From Bacteroidota bacterium (lineage in GTDB: Bacteria; Bacteroidota; Bacteroidia; AKYH767-A; OLB10), in the NCBI GenBank assembly GCA_029547265.1, contig JAKPPP010000044.1, positions 1-46,400 of the forward strand: a DNA stretch of 46,400 nt, given 5' to 3'. Under the pieces are notes generated by a model that worked only from the letters and a program-made list of their open reading frames with translations, made no database searches and was not told the DNA's origin. Made by a program: the position numbers and the translations under genes. Of the stretch, positions 1 through 9,372 are shown in pieces. Numbering within the stretch: position 1 is the first letter of the stretch; every line of letters starts with the position of its first letter.

Positions 1-1299
1 AAGATATCCGGCGCTAAAGATACCCATTAATAGCCAATATACTATTTCAGAACACCATATTAGTTCAACAGAAGCATTAAAAACAAATGAGCAAGAGAAA
101 ATATAAATCAAGTAAATACTGATATTCGATATTTCAATAAACATAGCCGCTCTGGTGCTTCCGGTACCTGAGATTGAACTTAGTAAAATCATACTTACAG
201 AGAAGATAACAGTCGCAAGGCAAATTACATAAAAGCTATTTGTGGCATGACTTATTAATGCGTTATCTGAAGTTGTAAGATGAAATATAAATTGAGGAAA
301 CAATAAAAACAATGCAGTTGTGAAAATGCCCGTAATCAAACTCATAAATGAAACACGTTTAATCAGTGAAATTACCTCTTCTACTTTATTCTGACCTATC
401 AAATTTGAAACCATGCTATTTGCAGCTTGTGAAAAGCCCCAAATTGGAGTCATAAGCACCATATAAATACTTCTAACAATATTTGAAACTGCTAATTCAT
501 GTGATCCAAGTCTTTCGATTAAAACAAAAAAAGTAAACCAAGCCATCATTGAAATCAAATGTTGAAATACTATGGGTGCCGAAAGAGAAAAGATCTGTTT
601 TGCAAGTGGAATACTTAATTTTTTAAAACGAAATAAATCGAAAGACCTGAACTCAGTATGTCTAAAGGTATAAATAATTGCATAGATAGCTGCAGCGGCT
701 TCAGCCAAAGCAGACGATAGTCCACTACCAAATATTCCAAGAGCGGTGAATCCGCAATTTCCCAAAGTAAGGCAGTAATTAAACAAAATATTAAGAACCA
801 TCATCACCAAAGTTGTATAAGTGATAATACGGGTTGATGCTAATCCGGTATAAAAAGAGCGAAGTGCAATTAACACCATCATAAAAAACAATCCCCATGT
901 CCTAGCAAATAAATACTGAACACAAGCATCAGCAACGCCCGGATCTGATATCACCAGATGAATAAATGATGGCATGAGCAAGTAAACCAGGAACTCCATC
1001 AAAACCGTAAACGACAACATCAAAAGAATTCCGTTGTCGAAAATCTCACCTACAAGATCATTTCTATTTTCTCCGGTTCTACGAGCGATTAGAATTTGCA
1101 ATCCGATACCGAATCCGATACCAATCATAACCAGCACAAAATAAAAAACGCCACCCAACGCAGAGGCAGCCAATTCCTTCTCACCAACTCGTGCAACGAA
1201 AGCTACATCCGTAAAATTAATTACGGTATTGGCAAGACTGCTTAAAATAATAGGCCAAGCAATCTGCCAAATTACTGAATAGTCTTTAGTAGATTTCAT
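1..1299 (-). CDS. MATE family multidrug/cation efflux transporter (C-terminus beyond window)
   Basis: The frame is open from an ATG at 1299 to the window edge, giving 433 residues. The family is usually about 450 residues, so only a short C-terminal tail is missing. The translation starts MKSTKDYSVIWQIAWPIIL and shows the repeated hydrophobic segments of the MATE fold, including AFVARVGEKELAASALGG near the N-terminus and a second-half segment with SQAANSMVSNLIGQ that matches the paired MATE repeats. The protein would sit in the inner membrane and export small molecules or drugs in exchange for Na+ or H+. The substrate cannot be told from sequence. It begins 15 bp after the stop of the acetyltransferase gene, so the two are probably one transcript. 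Confidence 0.88.
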   Translation of the reverse strand, partial: MKSTKDYSVIWQIAWPIILSSLANTVINFTDVAFVARVGEKELAASALGGVFYFVLVMIGIGFGIGLQILIARRTGENRNDLVGEIFDNGILLMLSFTVLMEFLVYLLMPSFIHLVISDPGVADACVQYLFARTWGLFFMMVLIALRSFYTGLASTRIITYTTLVMMVLNILFNYCLTLGNCGFTALGIFGSGLSSALAEAAAAIYAIIYTFRHTEFRSFDLFRFKKLSIPLAKQIFSLSAPIVFQHLISMMAWFTFFVLIERLGSHELAVSNIVRSIYMVLMTPIWGFSQAANSMVSNLIGQNKVEEVISLIKRVSFMSLITGIFTTALFLLFPQFIFHLTTSDNALISHATNSFYVICLATVIFSVSMILLSSISGTGSTRAAMFIEISNISIYLIYIFSCSFVFNASVELIWCSEIVYWLLMGIFSAGYL

Positions 1300-1314
1300 A
1301 AATAAAGAAAAGGG

Positions 1315-1746
1315 CTAAACGCCCTTATAGATCATTTTATAATGTGGAATATTTGCTTCATAGAAAAGCTCGCCTTCCGGCTCAAATCCGGCTTTAGCGT
1401 ATAAATTCATCGCAGACACCTGCGAATGCAAATAAATCATTTTTTGCAATGGCAATACATCTTTTAATACTGCATTTACCAATGTGGAACCAACTCCACG
1501 ATTACGGAAAGCAGGTAAAACAGCAAAGCGCTCAAGCTTTACGCCATTATCTGTTACTCTCCATCGAGCAGTACCACCCGGGATAGCATCAACTAAAGCC
1601 AAATAATGAGTAGCAATATCTTCAAAAGAATCATATTCTTCTTCTCTCGAAACTTTTTGCTCTTCTACAAATACAATTCTACGAATTGTAAATGCATGCT
1701 CAGCTTTAGCTTTATCGGAAATATTAAAAGAAACAGTAGCAATCAT
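1315..1746 (-). CDS. GNAT family N-acetyltransferase
   Basis: A 143-residue single-domain protein. The acetyl-CoA pyrophosphate-binding motif is visible as RNRGVG at residues 81-86, preceded by the beta-4 strand LERFAVLP, the usual GNAT order. The N-terminal IRRIVFVEEQKVSREEEYD and the C-terminal IPHYKMIYKG match a group of small bacterial GNATs related to YjcF/ElaA. It would move an acetyl group from acetyl-CoA to an amine on an unknown acceptor in the cytosol. It lies immediately upstream of the MATE exporter on the same strand; acetylation and export of a toxic compound is a possible shared theme, but that is inference. Confidence 0.85.
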   Translation of the reverse strand: MIATVSFNISDKAKAEHAFTIRRIVFVEEQKVSREEEYDSFEDIATHYLALVDAIPGGTARWRVTDNGVKLERFAVLPAFRNRGVGSTLVNAVLKDVLPLQKMIYLHSQVSAMNLYAKAGFEPEGELFYEANIPHYKMIYKGV

Positions 1747-1763
1747 GACAAAAATTTATGTCA

Positions 1764-1771
1764 CAAAAATA
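1764..1771 (-). promoter_or_regulatory. -7 box of the acetyltransferase-MATE transcript
   Basis: On the minus strand this reads TATTTTTG, a full match to the Bacteroidota TAnnTTTG element. It is 17 bp upstream of the ATG at 1746, which predicts a very short leader. No well-spaced -33 TTG was found, so support is moderate. Confidence 0.35.
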
Positions 1772-1809
1772 CACAAACTTATACCAATAATCGAGCAGTA
1801 GTTGAATTA

Positions 1810-4497
1810 TTACATCACAACAATTCTATTTTGCCATTCGTTTCCTGCAGAATCTGTGATTTTCACAGAATAACTTCCCGGAAACAATTGCTCACTGCTA
1901 ACTGTAAACTTACTGTTATAATCAGAAGTTAATTCTTCGTAAACCAGACGGCCTGAATTATCATATAAAACTACATGACATACTCCTACACGGTCTTCGG
2001 GCATAACAACCGAGAATGTGCCATTAGAAACAGGATTTGGGTAAAGCGCAACAACTCCAACTTGAGATTGCTTAACAACTTTAATTCCGGTTAAAAGATA
2101 CTCCCCGTTATAATCAATTTCCTTTATTCTATAGTAAAAAACTCCGTTTCCAATATTAGCATCAACAAAATTGTAGTAATTCATAACTGTTGAATTTCCA
2201 TGTGCCAAAACTTTTCCAATTGAATAGAAGTTCTTTCCATCTTTACTTTTTTGTACTTCAAAGTAATCAGCATCCTTTTCACTGGCAGTACTCCAATCTA
2301 ATAATGCATTTCCTCTCTTGCCTATTGCATTAAAGGCAACAAACTCTACTGGCAAGGGATTTGAACCACTTGATGAATTTGCCAATGTGAAATATCTGTT
2401 GAAACCTGAGAATGTTGTACTTGTAATATTTCCCGAGCCGTTGGCAGTTCCTGAACCACCCAAATCTATCCAGGCAGTCGTTCCATTATCACGCGCAATG
2501 CGAAGATTTGAGTAATTTGTAACTACATCGTCTGTTCCATACGTTAATGTTAAACGAGCTGTTGCAAGATTTGCTACTGCTGTTCGATTAATATTATAAT
2601 ATCTAACATCTGACACCCAAGATAATGTTGATGGTAATGTATATGACATTGATCGAGCAGATGAAGCCATTACTTCACTTACATATGTAACCGATGTAGA
2701 ATTTGTATGACGAATTGCTAATATCATAGGACGGTAAACACCATTCTTTCCAAGAGGAATATTCAATGTTTTAGCAGTTGAAGATGCTACCACTTGCGCA
2801 AGAGGTCCATCAATATAAGCAATTGAGGAGCCAATTGAAGCTGATGAATTCGCAAGACATGTAATTATGTTAGTGGATGTTGTATACACAATTCCATTGA
2901 ATAATGTCAGCGAATTGCTGATATTTATAGGTGCTCCAATACTAACACCAAATGGATTGTTTATAGAAAGTTTATAAAAAGTAGTTGTAACTGAACCACC
3001 AATCCACTGTCCTTCGGGTGCCTGCATTAAAACTGTACTATTTCGTGCGTTGAAAGTTCCATTATTATAAAAGCCATGAATACCATCAAAATTGTGAGTT
3101 AACGTCATAACTTTTGAAGATCCTGCCGTTCCGCTAATAGAATTTATATCAAAGACTTTTGATGACTCAATATTCAAGCTTAATAAGCTAAAATCTGATG
3201 TAGATGAATTAGAAGTATATAAAGATACAGTAGATGCTGCCGGACCTGACACTTTAAAATTGGGTTGTACTACACCTGAATACGGCACAAAATTAAATTT
3301 AGCACCTGCCGAAGTTGAAGCATTGCCAAATTGAACTGTACCATCAGTAACCGCCACTGCTCCGGCAGTTCCGTTCAAATCAAAGTCGGCAACAGTACTT
3401 CCTGTTCTATTAGGCTTTTGAAATACAATATTTCCTCCTGACATTCTAAATGCGCTGGAAGCATTGTTATTCATATGAAGCAATGGGTCAGTTGTGCCTG
3501 TCGTACCTGAATTACATAATATAGATCCACCTGTAATATTTAATACAAATGGGTCTGTTGCGTAGCCAATTCGGTTTGTAATTCCACCATACACTGATAA
3601 TTGTCCGGATGATATGTTTATTGCGGCAATTGAAGTCCCATTTTTATAATATCTAATTCCCCCATTTCCTGCCGTACTACCAACTGTAACAGTGCCACCA
3701 GTAACATTAATTTTACCTTCAAGATATAAATATTGATTACGTGGAGAGAGAGCCAAAATACCAACAGGAACAGTTACGGATGCATCAACAGGAATTGTAA
3801 AATTTCCTCCGAACGGATTAACCTGGAAATTACCAGTGTTATTGTGCACATAAGTCCCATAGGTAAGAACCAATGTTCTGACGGCTGTTTCAAAACTGCT
3901 CACTTGTACATTCAACTCATAAGTTGTTAAAGTATTTTTAAATAATGTAACCGTATTTAAATCAAATGTTCCAGTACCACTAACGGTTGAATTCACTTTC
4001 CCATTAAATGTTAAATTAACCAAATCATTGGCATCTGAATATAAATCCAGAAGTCCGTTGTTTATTAGATTTCCACTAATAAATAAACTATGAGTTTTGG
4101 TATTATTCCCGGCATAAGCGAATTGAGCACCTTTATTAATGGTAAGATTCCCATTAACAGTGATACTTCTAATTGTATTGGAAGGAAAAAACAACTTTCC
4201 AGAAACACCTTGCCCAATAGTCAAATTGGTTACCACTACGTTGGTATCAACATTTATAGTGTAGGCATTACCAATAAATACGATATCTCCACGCTGTGGA
4301 TAGGTACCGGTATTTGTAGTATTTCCATAAGTAACAGTTGACCATGTGGTTGGATTTTTCCACATTCCGTTATTCGTTCTGGAGTAGTAGGTTACGGCGG
4401 AAGCATTTCCTACTGAAACAAGAACAAATGCCAGTGCCATTAAATGGACTTTTAGATACGGCTTTATGAGAGTTCTCATATTAGATAAATTAGACAT
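1810..4497 (-). CDS. Large secreted T9SS cargo protein, beta-helix-like (copy 1 of a tandem pair)
   Basis: An 895-residue protein with an N-terminal signal peptide probably cut after NASA (residue ~34). The mature N-terminus YYSRTNNGMWKNPTTWST, followed by GTYPQRGD and a TINV strand, is the G8-like/autotransporter-like start common in Bacteroidota surface proteins. Residues ~90-700 are poor in charge and rich in Thr, Ser, Asn and Gly, with recurring motifs such as TVTGGTV, which suggests a beta-helix. An LPVEFVAFNA linker comes before a fibronectin-like region (~735-815), and a T9SS type A sorting domain begins at YPNPVSNGTFSV (~819). The function is unknown; adhesion or surface coating is a guess. 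It is collinear with the next gene upstream (roughly 45% identical by eye). Start could also be Met7. Confidence 0.8.
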   Translation of the reverse strand: MSNLSNMRTLIKPYLKVHLMALAFVLVSVGNASAVTYYSRTNNGMWKNPTTWSTVTYGNTTNTGTYPQRGDIVFIGNAYTINVDTNVVVTNLTIGQGVSGKLFFPSNTIRSITVNGNLTINKGAQFAYAGNNTKTHSLFISGNLINNGLLDLYSDANDLVNLTFNGKVNSTVSGTGTFDLNTVTLFKNTLTTYELNVQVSSFETAVRTLVLTYGTYVHNNTGNFQVNPFGGNFTIPVDASVTVPVGILALSPRNQYLYLEGKINVTGGTVTVGSTAGNGGIRYYKNGTSIAAINISSGQLSVYGGITNRIGYATDPFVLNITGGSILCNSGTTGTTDPLLHMNNNASSAFRMSGGNIVFQKPNRTGSTVADFDLNGTAGAVAVTDGTVQFGNASTSAGAKFNFVPYSGVVQPNFKVSGPAASTVSLYTSNSSTSDFSLLSLNIESSKVFDINSISGTAGSSKVMTLTHNFDGIHGFYNNGTFNARNSTVLMQAPEGQWIGGSVTTTFYKLSINNPFGVSIGAPINISNSLTLFNGIVYTTSTNIITCLANSSASIGSSIAYIDGPLAQVVASSTAKTLNIPLGKNGVYRPMILAIRHTNSTSVTYVSEVMASSARSMSYTLPSTLSWVSDVRYYNINRTAVANLATARLTLTYGTDDVVTNYSNLRIARDNGTTAWIDLGGSGTANGSGNITSTTFSGFNRYFTLANSSSGSNPLPVEFVAFNAIGKRGNALLDWSTASEKDADYFEVQKSKDGKNFYSIGKVLAHGNSTVMNYYNFVDANIGNGVFYYRIKEIDYNGEYLLTGIKVVKQSQVGVVALYPNPVSNGTFSVVMPEDRVGVCHVVLYDNSGRLVYEELTSDYNSKFTVSSEQLFPGSYSVKITDSAGNEWQNRIVVM

Positions 4498-4511
4498 ATT
4501 AGTTGGTGATT

Positions 4512-4519
4512 CAAATATG
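4512..4519 (-). promoter_or_regulatory. Possible -7 box of T9SS cargo copy 1
   Basis: On the minus strand it reads CATATTTG, one mismatch from TAnnTTTG, 15 bp upstream of the start at 4497. The upstream paralogue ends in a terminator, so a separate promoter is expected here. Confidence 0.3.
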
Positions 4520-4612
4520 CATGCTTCTACAGCAAGAAAAACGCCTAATCAATAGAAATATCACATTTGTAAGATTTTAAAAAAAATGAGATAAATATGG
4601 CTTATCAGATGC

Positions 4613-4658
4613 AAAATAAAAAAAGTATGCACGTGCTAATTCTGCATCATGCATACTT
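4613..4658 (-). terminator. Rho-independent terminator of T9SS cargo copy 2
   Basis: On the minus strand a perfect 9-bp stem (AAGTATGCA with TGCATACTT, at 4650-4658 and 4623-4631) closes an 18-nt loop and runs into a T tract (4613-4624). It follows the stop codon at 4709 by about 50 bp. Confidence 0.65.
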
Positions 4659-4708
4659 GTAAAAATAAACAAACTATATGGATTATTGTATCAATAATTT
4701 TCGAAATC

Positions 4709-7369
4709 CTACTCCACGATTACACCTGAATCGGCAATCTTATTGTCATTAATATCATAGCAAACAAACTTATATAAACCTGATTTAATCGTGTCAGGAA
4801 TTTGTATATTCAGTATGTCATTGCAATTATAATATGTAGATTGAGAACATATTTTACCGGACTCTGAATACATAACCACATTTATCGTATTTTGAGCTTT
4901 ATTTCCGAGGTAAACATGCATTGTATTTCCGGAAACCGGATTCGGATAAAAGTTTGTCCCTGCACTTTTAATATCTGAGTGTACCGCTCGTATTGAAGTA
5001 TAACAATATTTCCCGTTTACATCGACTTGTTTCAAACGATAGTAAACAGTATTCGGCAAGTAATAACTATCATTATAGTAATATTTGTTAATCACAACAG
5101 AGTTACCAACAGCTTTTACTTTACCCATCGTTTCAAAGTTGAACCCGTCTTTAGATCGTTCAACTAAATAATAATCGGCGCCCGATTCTGATGAAGTAGC
5201 CCATGTAAGATTTACACTATATGCTATCTTTTTTGCATCAAATGAAATCCAGTTTACAGGCAGCGGATTGCTTCCCCCAACCGAATTCCCTAATGTATAT
5301 ATAGTTCTCAATGATGTTAAACCGCTAATGGTTATTGACCCGCTAGGATTAGATGTTCCTGTACCACCTTCATCTATCCATGATCCCGAACCGTCATATG
5401 ATGCCACCCTCAAGTACGAGTCATCCGTTACACCATCATCAGTGTCGTAGTACAATGTAATTGATGCTGAGGTTAATCCCGCTGCACCGCTACGACTGAA
5501 GATATAATACCTAAAGTCAGATACTTTATTCAATGACCCCGGCACAATATAACTCAAGTCACGAGCTGAAGTATTTATCATTTCAGCTGTATATGTTACC
5601 GGAGCTGCAGTAGCGTGTTTTACTGTAATTGAAACAGGTTTATAGGCCCCGTCTTTTCCTATAGGAAAGTTAACAATTTCATCAGCTGTTGAAGCTATTC
5701 GAACCGAGAAACTGCCATCAATAAATGAAGAAGAGCTTCCTATACCATTCGATGAACCGGTTAACATATCAATATTACCACCACTTACCACCGATACCAT
5801 TCCGTTCGTAAGAGATAGTACACCGGAAATTTCCACAATTGAAGATACTTGTACTCCACTAGAATTATTGATTGTTAAATTATTCAAAGAATATGTACTT
5901 CCACCTGCAATCCCTTGCGCTTCACTTGCCAACATTACCAATGATCCTGTACGATTATTAAAAGCTCCATCATTATAAAATGCGGTTACGCCATCGATAG
6001 TTGATGTTAAAATTACTGATCGGCTATCATTGGTTGAACCTGCAGCCGATTGAATATCGAGGGTTTTATTTAAATCTATGTACAAACTAAGTGCTTTAAT
6101 ATCATCGGTTGAATTATTTCCCGGTTGTAGTGTTGCAGAGGATGATGACGACCCGGTTATCCTTATAGAAGGAAGAACGACTCCTGAAGAAGGAACAAAT
6201 GTAAATACAGAATTATCAGTAGTATTTTCGTCGCCAAATTGTACTGTTCCTCCTCCTACGCTTACTGATCCATTACTACAACAAACAGAGAAATCATTTA
6301 TTGAAGTTCCTGTAGTATTGTTTTGTGAAAGTATAATCGATCCTCCGCCTATTATAAATGTACTTCCTGCAACATCATTCAAATTAAATACACTTCCTGA
6401 AGTTCCTGTAGACCCTGTATTTAAATAAACAGTTCCATTCGTCATAGTAAAATAAACAGGGTCAGATGTTGCTCCGGATTTATAAGTACATCCACCATAA
6501 ATATCAAGAGTTCCTCCGGTAATATCCATTTTAGGCGTAAATGCTCCTATTTTATCGTATTTAATTCCTCCTGCCCCAGCTGAAGAACCAATACGTAAAG
6601 TACCTCCCGTAACAGTAAGAGTGCCGCTTAGGGTTACATCATCACTGTTAGGTGATAGATGCAAAATTCCCGAACCTACTTTGACATTAACATCAGAATT
6701 CACAGTAAAAGCTGAACCAGAAGGATTCACTTGATACGTACTACTATTATTGTGATAATAGGTTCCATATGTAAGAGCCAGATCTCTAATTGCTGCTTCA
6801 AATGTAGTTGAGGTTATTTCTATTGTGTAAGAAGTAGAAGTTGATTTATTTAACGTTACAGTATTTAAATCGAAGGTGCCACTTCCACTTACTACAGCAT
6901 TTGTTGTCCTATTAAAAGTAATGTTTACAACATCATTTGCATCTGAATAGAAATCTATTTCTCCATTATTAGTGATACCACCTCCTTCTAATAAAGTATG
7001 CGCTTTAGTATTGTTTCCATTATACCAAAGTTTTGCACCTGAATTAACAAGAAGATTGTTTTGAACAGTGAGCGTAAAAGTACCTGTTGATGTGAATTCA
7101 ACTATACCTGATGAGCCTTGTCCAATCGACAAATATCCGCATGTCGGACTAAAGTTTACATATACTAAATATCCATCTCCCACCAAAGCGGAATCGCCTG
7201 TCTTCGGATAGGTGCCACTGTTAGTCGATTGACCATAACCGGTAGTAGACCATGTTGTGTTATCATTCCAATTCCCACCCGAGGACTTAGAATAATATGT
7301 AGTTGCATTTGCCTTGTTTAAAATCAGCAAAGCAACTATAGCGATAAAATAACGAACATTCTTTTCCAT
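4709..7369 (-). CDS. Large secreted T9SS cargo protein, beta-helix-like (copy 2 of a tandem pair)
   Basis: An 886-residue protein with signal peptide MEKNVRYFIAIVALLILNKANA. The mature protein starts TTYYSKSSGGNWNDNTTWST, the same module as its neighbour. Alignment by eye is collinear over the full length, including shared blocks such as GTFDLNTVTL, LTYGTYYHNN and FYSDAND. The body is Ser/Thr/Gly-rich and beta-helix-like. The tail has a LPVNWISFDA linker, a fibronectin-like stretch and a T9SS type A domain from YPNPVSGNTMHV (~808). A Cys-Cys pair (FSVCCSNG) in the body is absent from copy 1. It has its own terminator, so the pair arose by duplication but is not obviously one transcript. Function unknown. 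Confidence 0.8.
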   Translation of the reverse strand: MEKNVRYFIAIVALLILNKANATTYYSKSSGGNWNDNTTWSTTGYGQSTNSGTYPKTGDSALVGDGYLVYVNFSPTCGYLSIGQGSSGIVEFTSTGTFTLTVQNNLLVNSGAKLWYNGNNTKAHTLLEGGGITNNGEIDFYSDANDVVNITFNRTTNAVVSGSGTFDLNTVTLNKSTSTSYTIEITSTTFEAAIRDLALTYGTYYHNNSSTYQVNPSGSAFTVNSDVNVKVGSGILHLSPNSDDVTLSGTLTVTGGTLRIGSSAGAGGIKYDKIGAFTPKMDITGGTLDIYGGCTYKSGATSDPVYFTMTNGTVYLNTGSTGTSGSVFNLNDVAGSTFIIGGGSIILSQNNTTGTSINDFSVCCSNGSVSVGGGTVQFGDENTTDNSVFTFVPSSGVVLPSIRITGSSSSSATLQPGNNSTDDIKALSLYIDLNKTLDIQSAAGSTNDSRSVILTSTIDGVTAFYNDGAFNNRTGSLVMLASEAQGIAGGSTYSLNNLTINNSSGVQVSSIVEISGVLSLTNGMVSVVSGGNIDMLTGSSNGIGSSSSFIDGSFSVRIASTADEIVNFPIGKDGAYKPVSITVKHATAAPVTYTAEMINTSARDLSYIVPGSLNKVSDFRYYIFSRSGAAGLTSASITLYYDTDDGVTDDSYLRVASYDGSGSWIDEGGTGTSNPSGSITISGLTSLRTIYTLGNSVGGSNPLPVNWISFDAKKIAYSVNLTWATSSESGADYYLVERSKDGFNFETMGKVKAVGNSVVINKYYYNDSYYLPNTVYYRLKQVDVNGKYCYTSIRAVHSDIKSAGTNFYPNPVSGNTMHVYLGNKAQNTINVVMYSESGKICSQSTYYNCNDILNIQIPDTIKSGLYKFVCYDINDNKIADSGVIVE

Positions 7370-7475
7370 TTTTGTTTGTTTTTGTATAAAAATTCAAACA
7401 ACAATTAAGCCACCCGTCGAAATGTTCATTTTAAATAAAGCGATTTCTTACACCGAATAGAAAACAAAAAGTGAC

Positions 7476-7522
7476 AAAAAAATCCCGTATAATCGGCCAA
7501 AAGGCAACAATTATACAGGATT
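7476..7522 (-). terminator. Rho-independent terminator of the nucleoside phosphorylase gene
   Basis: On the minus strand the arms at 7510-7522 and 7481-7493 (13 bp, one mismatch) form a stem with a 16-nt loop and are followed by a T tract (7476-7482). It lies 35 bp past the stop at 7557. Confidence 0.75.
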
Positions 7523-7556
7523 AAAGAAATTTTTAAATGATCTTAATCAGTAAACC

Positions 7557-8432
7557 TTACAGTTTTGATAGGCGATCCAGTACCGTTACAACCAATTTAT
7601 GCATCGATTCTTCAGCTTTTGTACTGTATTGTTGGGCAATTCGGTTAGCCACAATAACATTAACTGAGCAACAATGATGTCCCAAAAGTTTAGCTAAACC
7701 ATACATCGCGCCGGTCTCCATTTCGAAATTCGTTACTCGGTGACCGTTATGGTCGAACGATGTAAGCTTGTCAATCAAATCTGGACGAGATGGGGCTAAT
7801 CTTAATTGTCTCATTTGAGGACCATAAAATCCCGAACATGAAGCGGTGATTCCAACATACATATCGGGAGATAAAGTAGCAACAAGTTTATCGGAAGCTT
7901 TCGCCAAGTAAGATTCAGGAAATACCGATTTATTAGGTAAATGAGCACGAAAAGCCTCAATAATTGCCAATTCTTCAGCATTATTGACCAAATTATAGAA
8001 ATTTAGCAATCCGTCGAGACCCAACCCAAAGGAAGAACAAACAAATCCATCAACAGGAATATTGGCTTGTAACGACCCCGAAGTACCTATTCTAACCAAG
8101 TTTAATGAGGTCAAAGAATCCTTTATTGTCCTGGTTTTGAGGTCAATATTTACTAATGCATCAAGCTCATTGTAAACAATATCGATATTATCGGTCCCAA
8201 TTCCGGTAGATAAAACGGTCATTCGACGACCTTTATAAGTACCCGTATGGGTTACGAATTCCCTTTTATTTTTCTTAACTTCGACAGTATCAAAATAACT
8301 ACTGATTAAAGCAACACGATCGGGGTCGCCAACGTTGATGATAATATCACTAATTTCATCGGGTTGAAGGTTTAAATGATAAACACTTCCATCCTTGTTG
8401 AGAATTAACTCAGATTCTGCTATTTTCGACAT
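7557..8432 (-). CDS. Nucleoside phosphorylase, uridine phosphorylase-like
   Basis: A 291-residue cytosolic enzyme of the PNP/UDP phosphorylase superfamily. GDPDR at residues 35-39 is the phosphate-binding motif near the N-terminus. RIGTSGSLQ in the middle is the family's second phosphate-binding loop. NFEMETGAMYGLA near residue 235 holds the Glu/Met/Glu residues that bind the ribose. The family splits a nucleoside with phosphate into ribose-1-phosphate and free base. The FEMET form and the C-terminal region resemble uridine phosphorylases more than purine ones, but substrate is not proven. It is longer than E. coli Udp (253 residues). It diverges from the universal stress genes and ends in its own terminator. 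Confidence 0.85.
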   Translation of the reverse strand: MSKIAESELILNKDGSVYHLNLQPDEISDIIINVGDPDRVALISSYFDTVEVKKNKREFVTHTGTYKGRRMTVLSTGIGTDNIDIVYNELDALVNIDLKTRTIKDSLTSLNLVRIGTSGSLQANIPVDGFVCSSFGLGLDGLLNFYNLVNNAEELAIIEAFRAHLPNKSVFPESYLAKASDKLVATLSPDMYVGITASCSGFYGPQMRQLRLAPSRPDLIDKLTSFDHNGHRVTNFEMETGAMYGLAKLLGHHCCSVNVIVANRIAQQYSTKAEESMHKLVVTVLDRLSKL

Positions 8433-8446
8433 ATGCTAAAAACTAA

Positions 8447-8454
8447 TAATTTTG
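8447..8454 (+). promoter_or_regulatory. -7 box of the universal stress protein operon
   Basis: TAATTTTG is a full match to TAnnTTTG, 30 bp upstream of the ATG at 8485. A T-rich TTTT at 8423-8426 is spaced 20 bp upstream but is not a good -33 match. Confidence 0.42.
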
Positions 8455-8462
8455 CAAGAGAA

Positions 8463-8470
8463 CAAATATA
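8463..8470 (-). promoter_or_regulatory. -7 box of the nucleoside phosphorylase gene
   Basis: On the minus strand it reads TATATTTG, a full match to TAnnTTTG, about 30 bp upstream of the ATG at 8432. It lies only 8 bp from the opposing -7 box, so the two promoters occupy overlapping DNA. Confidence 0.42.
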
Positions 8471-8484
8471 AAATTTAAACTTAG

Positions 8485-9363
8485 ATGTGCGCTTATCAAA
8501 ACCATATTGTTATTCCAATCGACTTTAGTGAGCAATGCTTAATTGCTTTAAATCAGACGTATAACCTTGCTCGATTAACCAAATCGGACATTACCCTACT
8601 TCATGTAATAGACGGTGATATGTTTTCGGCAATGATCAGTATTTTCGGTGATAAAGAAGAAAAAGAAAAGATTTACCGAGAAGGAATTAGCGTAGAACTT
8701 GAAAAATTAGCGAACGAAGCCCGTGCAAAATCAGGATTAGAGATTAAAACCCGCATTGAAAAGGGTAAAATTTATGATTGTGTAAATGAAGTTGCAACTG
8801 AACTAGAGGCAGCATTTATCGTGATGGGAACTTCAGGTGCTTCCACTTTGAAAAAGAAAATGATTGGATCAAATGCTGTCCGTGTTATTGGCGAAGCACC
8901 TTGTCCGGTAATTACTATCAAAGGAAAAGAACATACCAAAGGTTGTAATACGATAGTTTTACCTCTTGATCTTTCTAAAGAAACCAAGGAAAAAGTTGGT
9001 AAGTGTATTGAAATTGCTACTTTCTTCAACTCATCTGTTAAAGTGATGTCAATCGTTGATACTGACGATGAATTCTTCATAAATAAACTTACTCGTCAGA
9101 TGAACCAGGTATTAGACTTCCTCCAAAACAGCGGAATTAAATGTACCGGTGAATTTATTAAAGACGATGATATTGCTGAAGGAGTGCTAAAATATGCTGA
9201 CAAAGTAAATGCCGACTTAATAATTATTATGACACAGCAGGAACTTGAATTCACCGATTTCTTTATTGGAACAGCTTCGGCATATATTATCAACAATTCA
9301 GAAATTCCGGTTTGTAGTATTCGTCCGATGGAAAGAAAAGATACAACTGAATACGTAATTTAA
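8485..9363 (+). CDS. Tandem-domain universal stress protein (UspA family), first of two
   Basis: A 292-residue protein made of two Usp domains. The first (residues ~5-150) begins IVIPIDFSEQC and ends with MGTSGASTLKKKMIGSNAVRV in two stretches, fitting the ATP-binding G-x2-G-x9-G-S/T-N pattern, then PCPVITIKG. The second (~155-285) begins NTIVLPLDLSKET; its nucleotide loop is reduced to FFIGTASAYII, so it may not bind ATP. UspA proteins act in the cytosol in stress survival and energy limitation. The next gene follows after 9 bp and encodes a paralogue, so the two form an operon that ends at the terminator at 10278-10310. Confidence 0.88.
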   Translation: MCAYQNHIVIPIDFSEQCLIALNQTYNLARLTKSDITLLHVIDGDMFSAMISIFGDKEEKEKIYREGISVELEKLANEARAKSGLEIKTRIEKGKIYDCVNEVATELEAAFIVMGTSGASTLKKKMIGSNAVRVIGEAPCPVITIKGKEHTKGCNTIVLPLDLSKETKEKVGKCIEIATFFNSSVKVMSIVDTDDEFFINKLTRQMNQVLDFLQNSGIKCTGEFIKDDDIAEGVLKYADKVNADLIIIMTQQELEFTDFFIGTASAYIINNSEIPVCSIRPMERKDTTEYVI

Positions 9364-9372
9364 ATAAAATTT

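Noticed and set aside
1606..1932. 108-codon plus-strand open frame across the acetyltransferase start
   Set aside because: It is antisense to well-supported genes and has no protein-like features.
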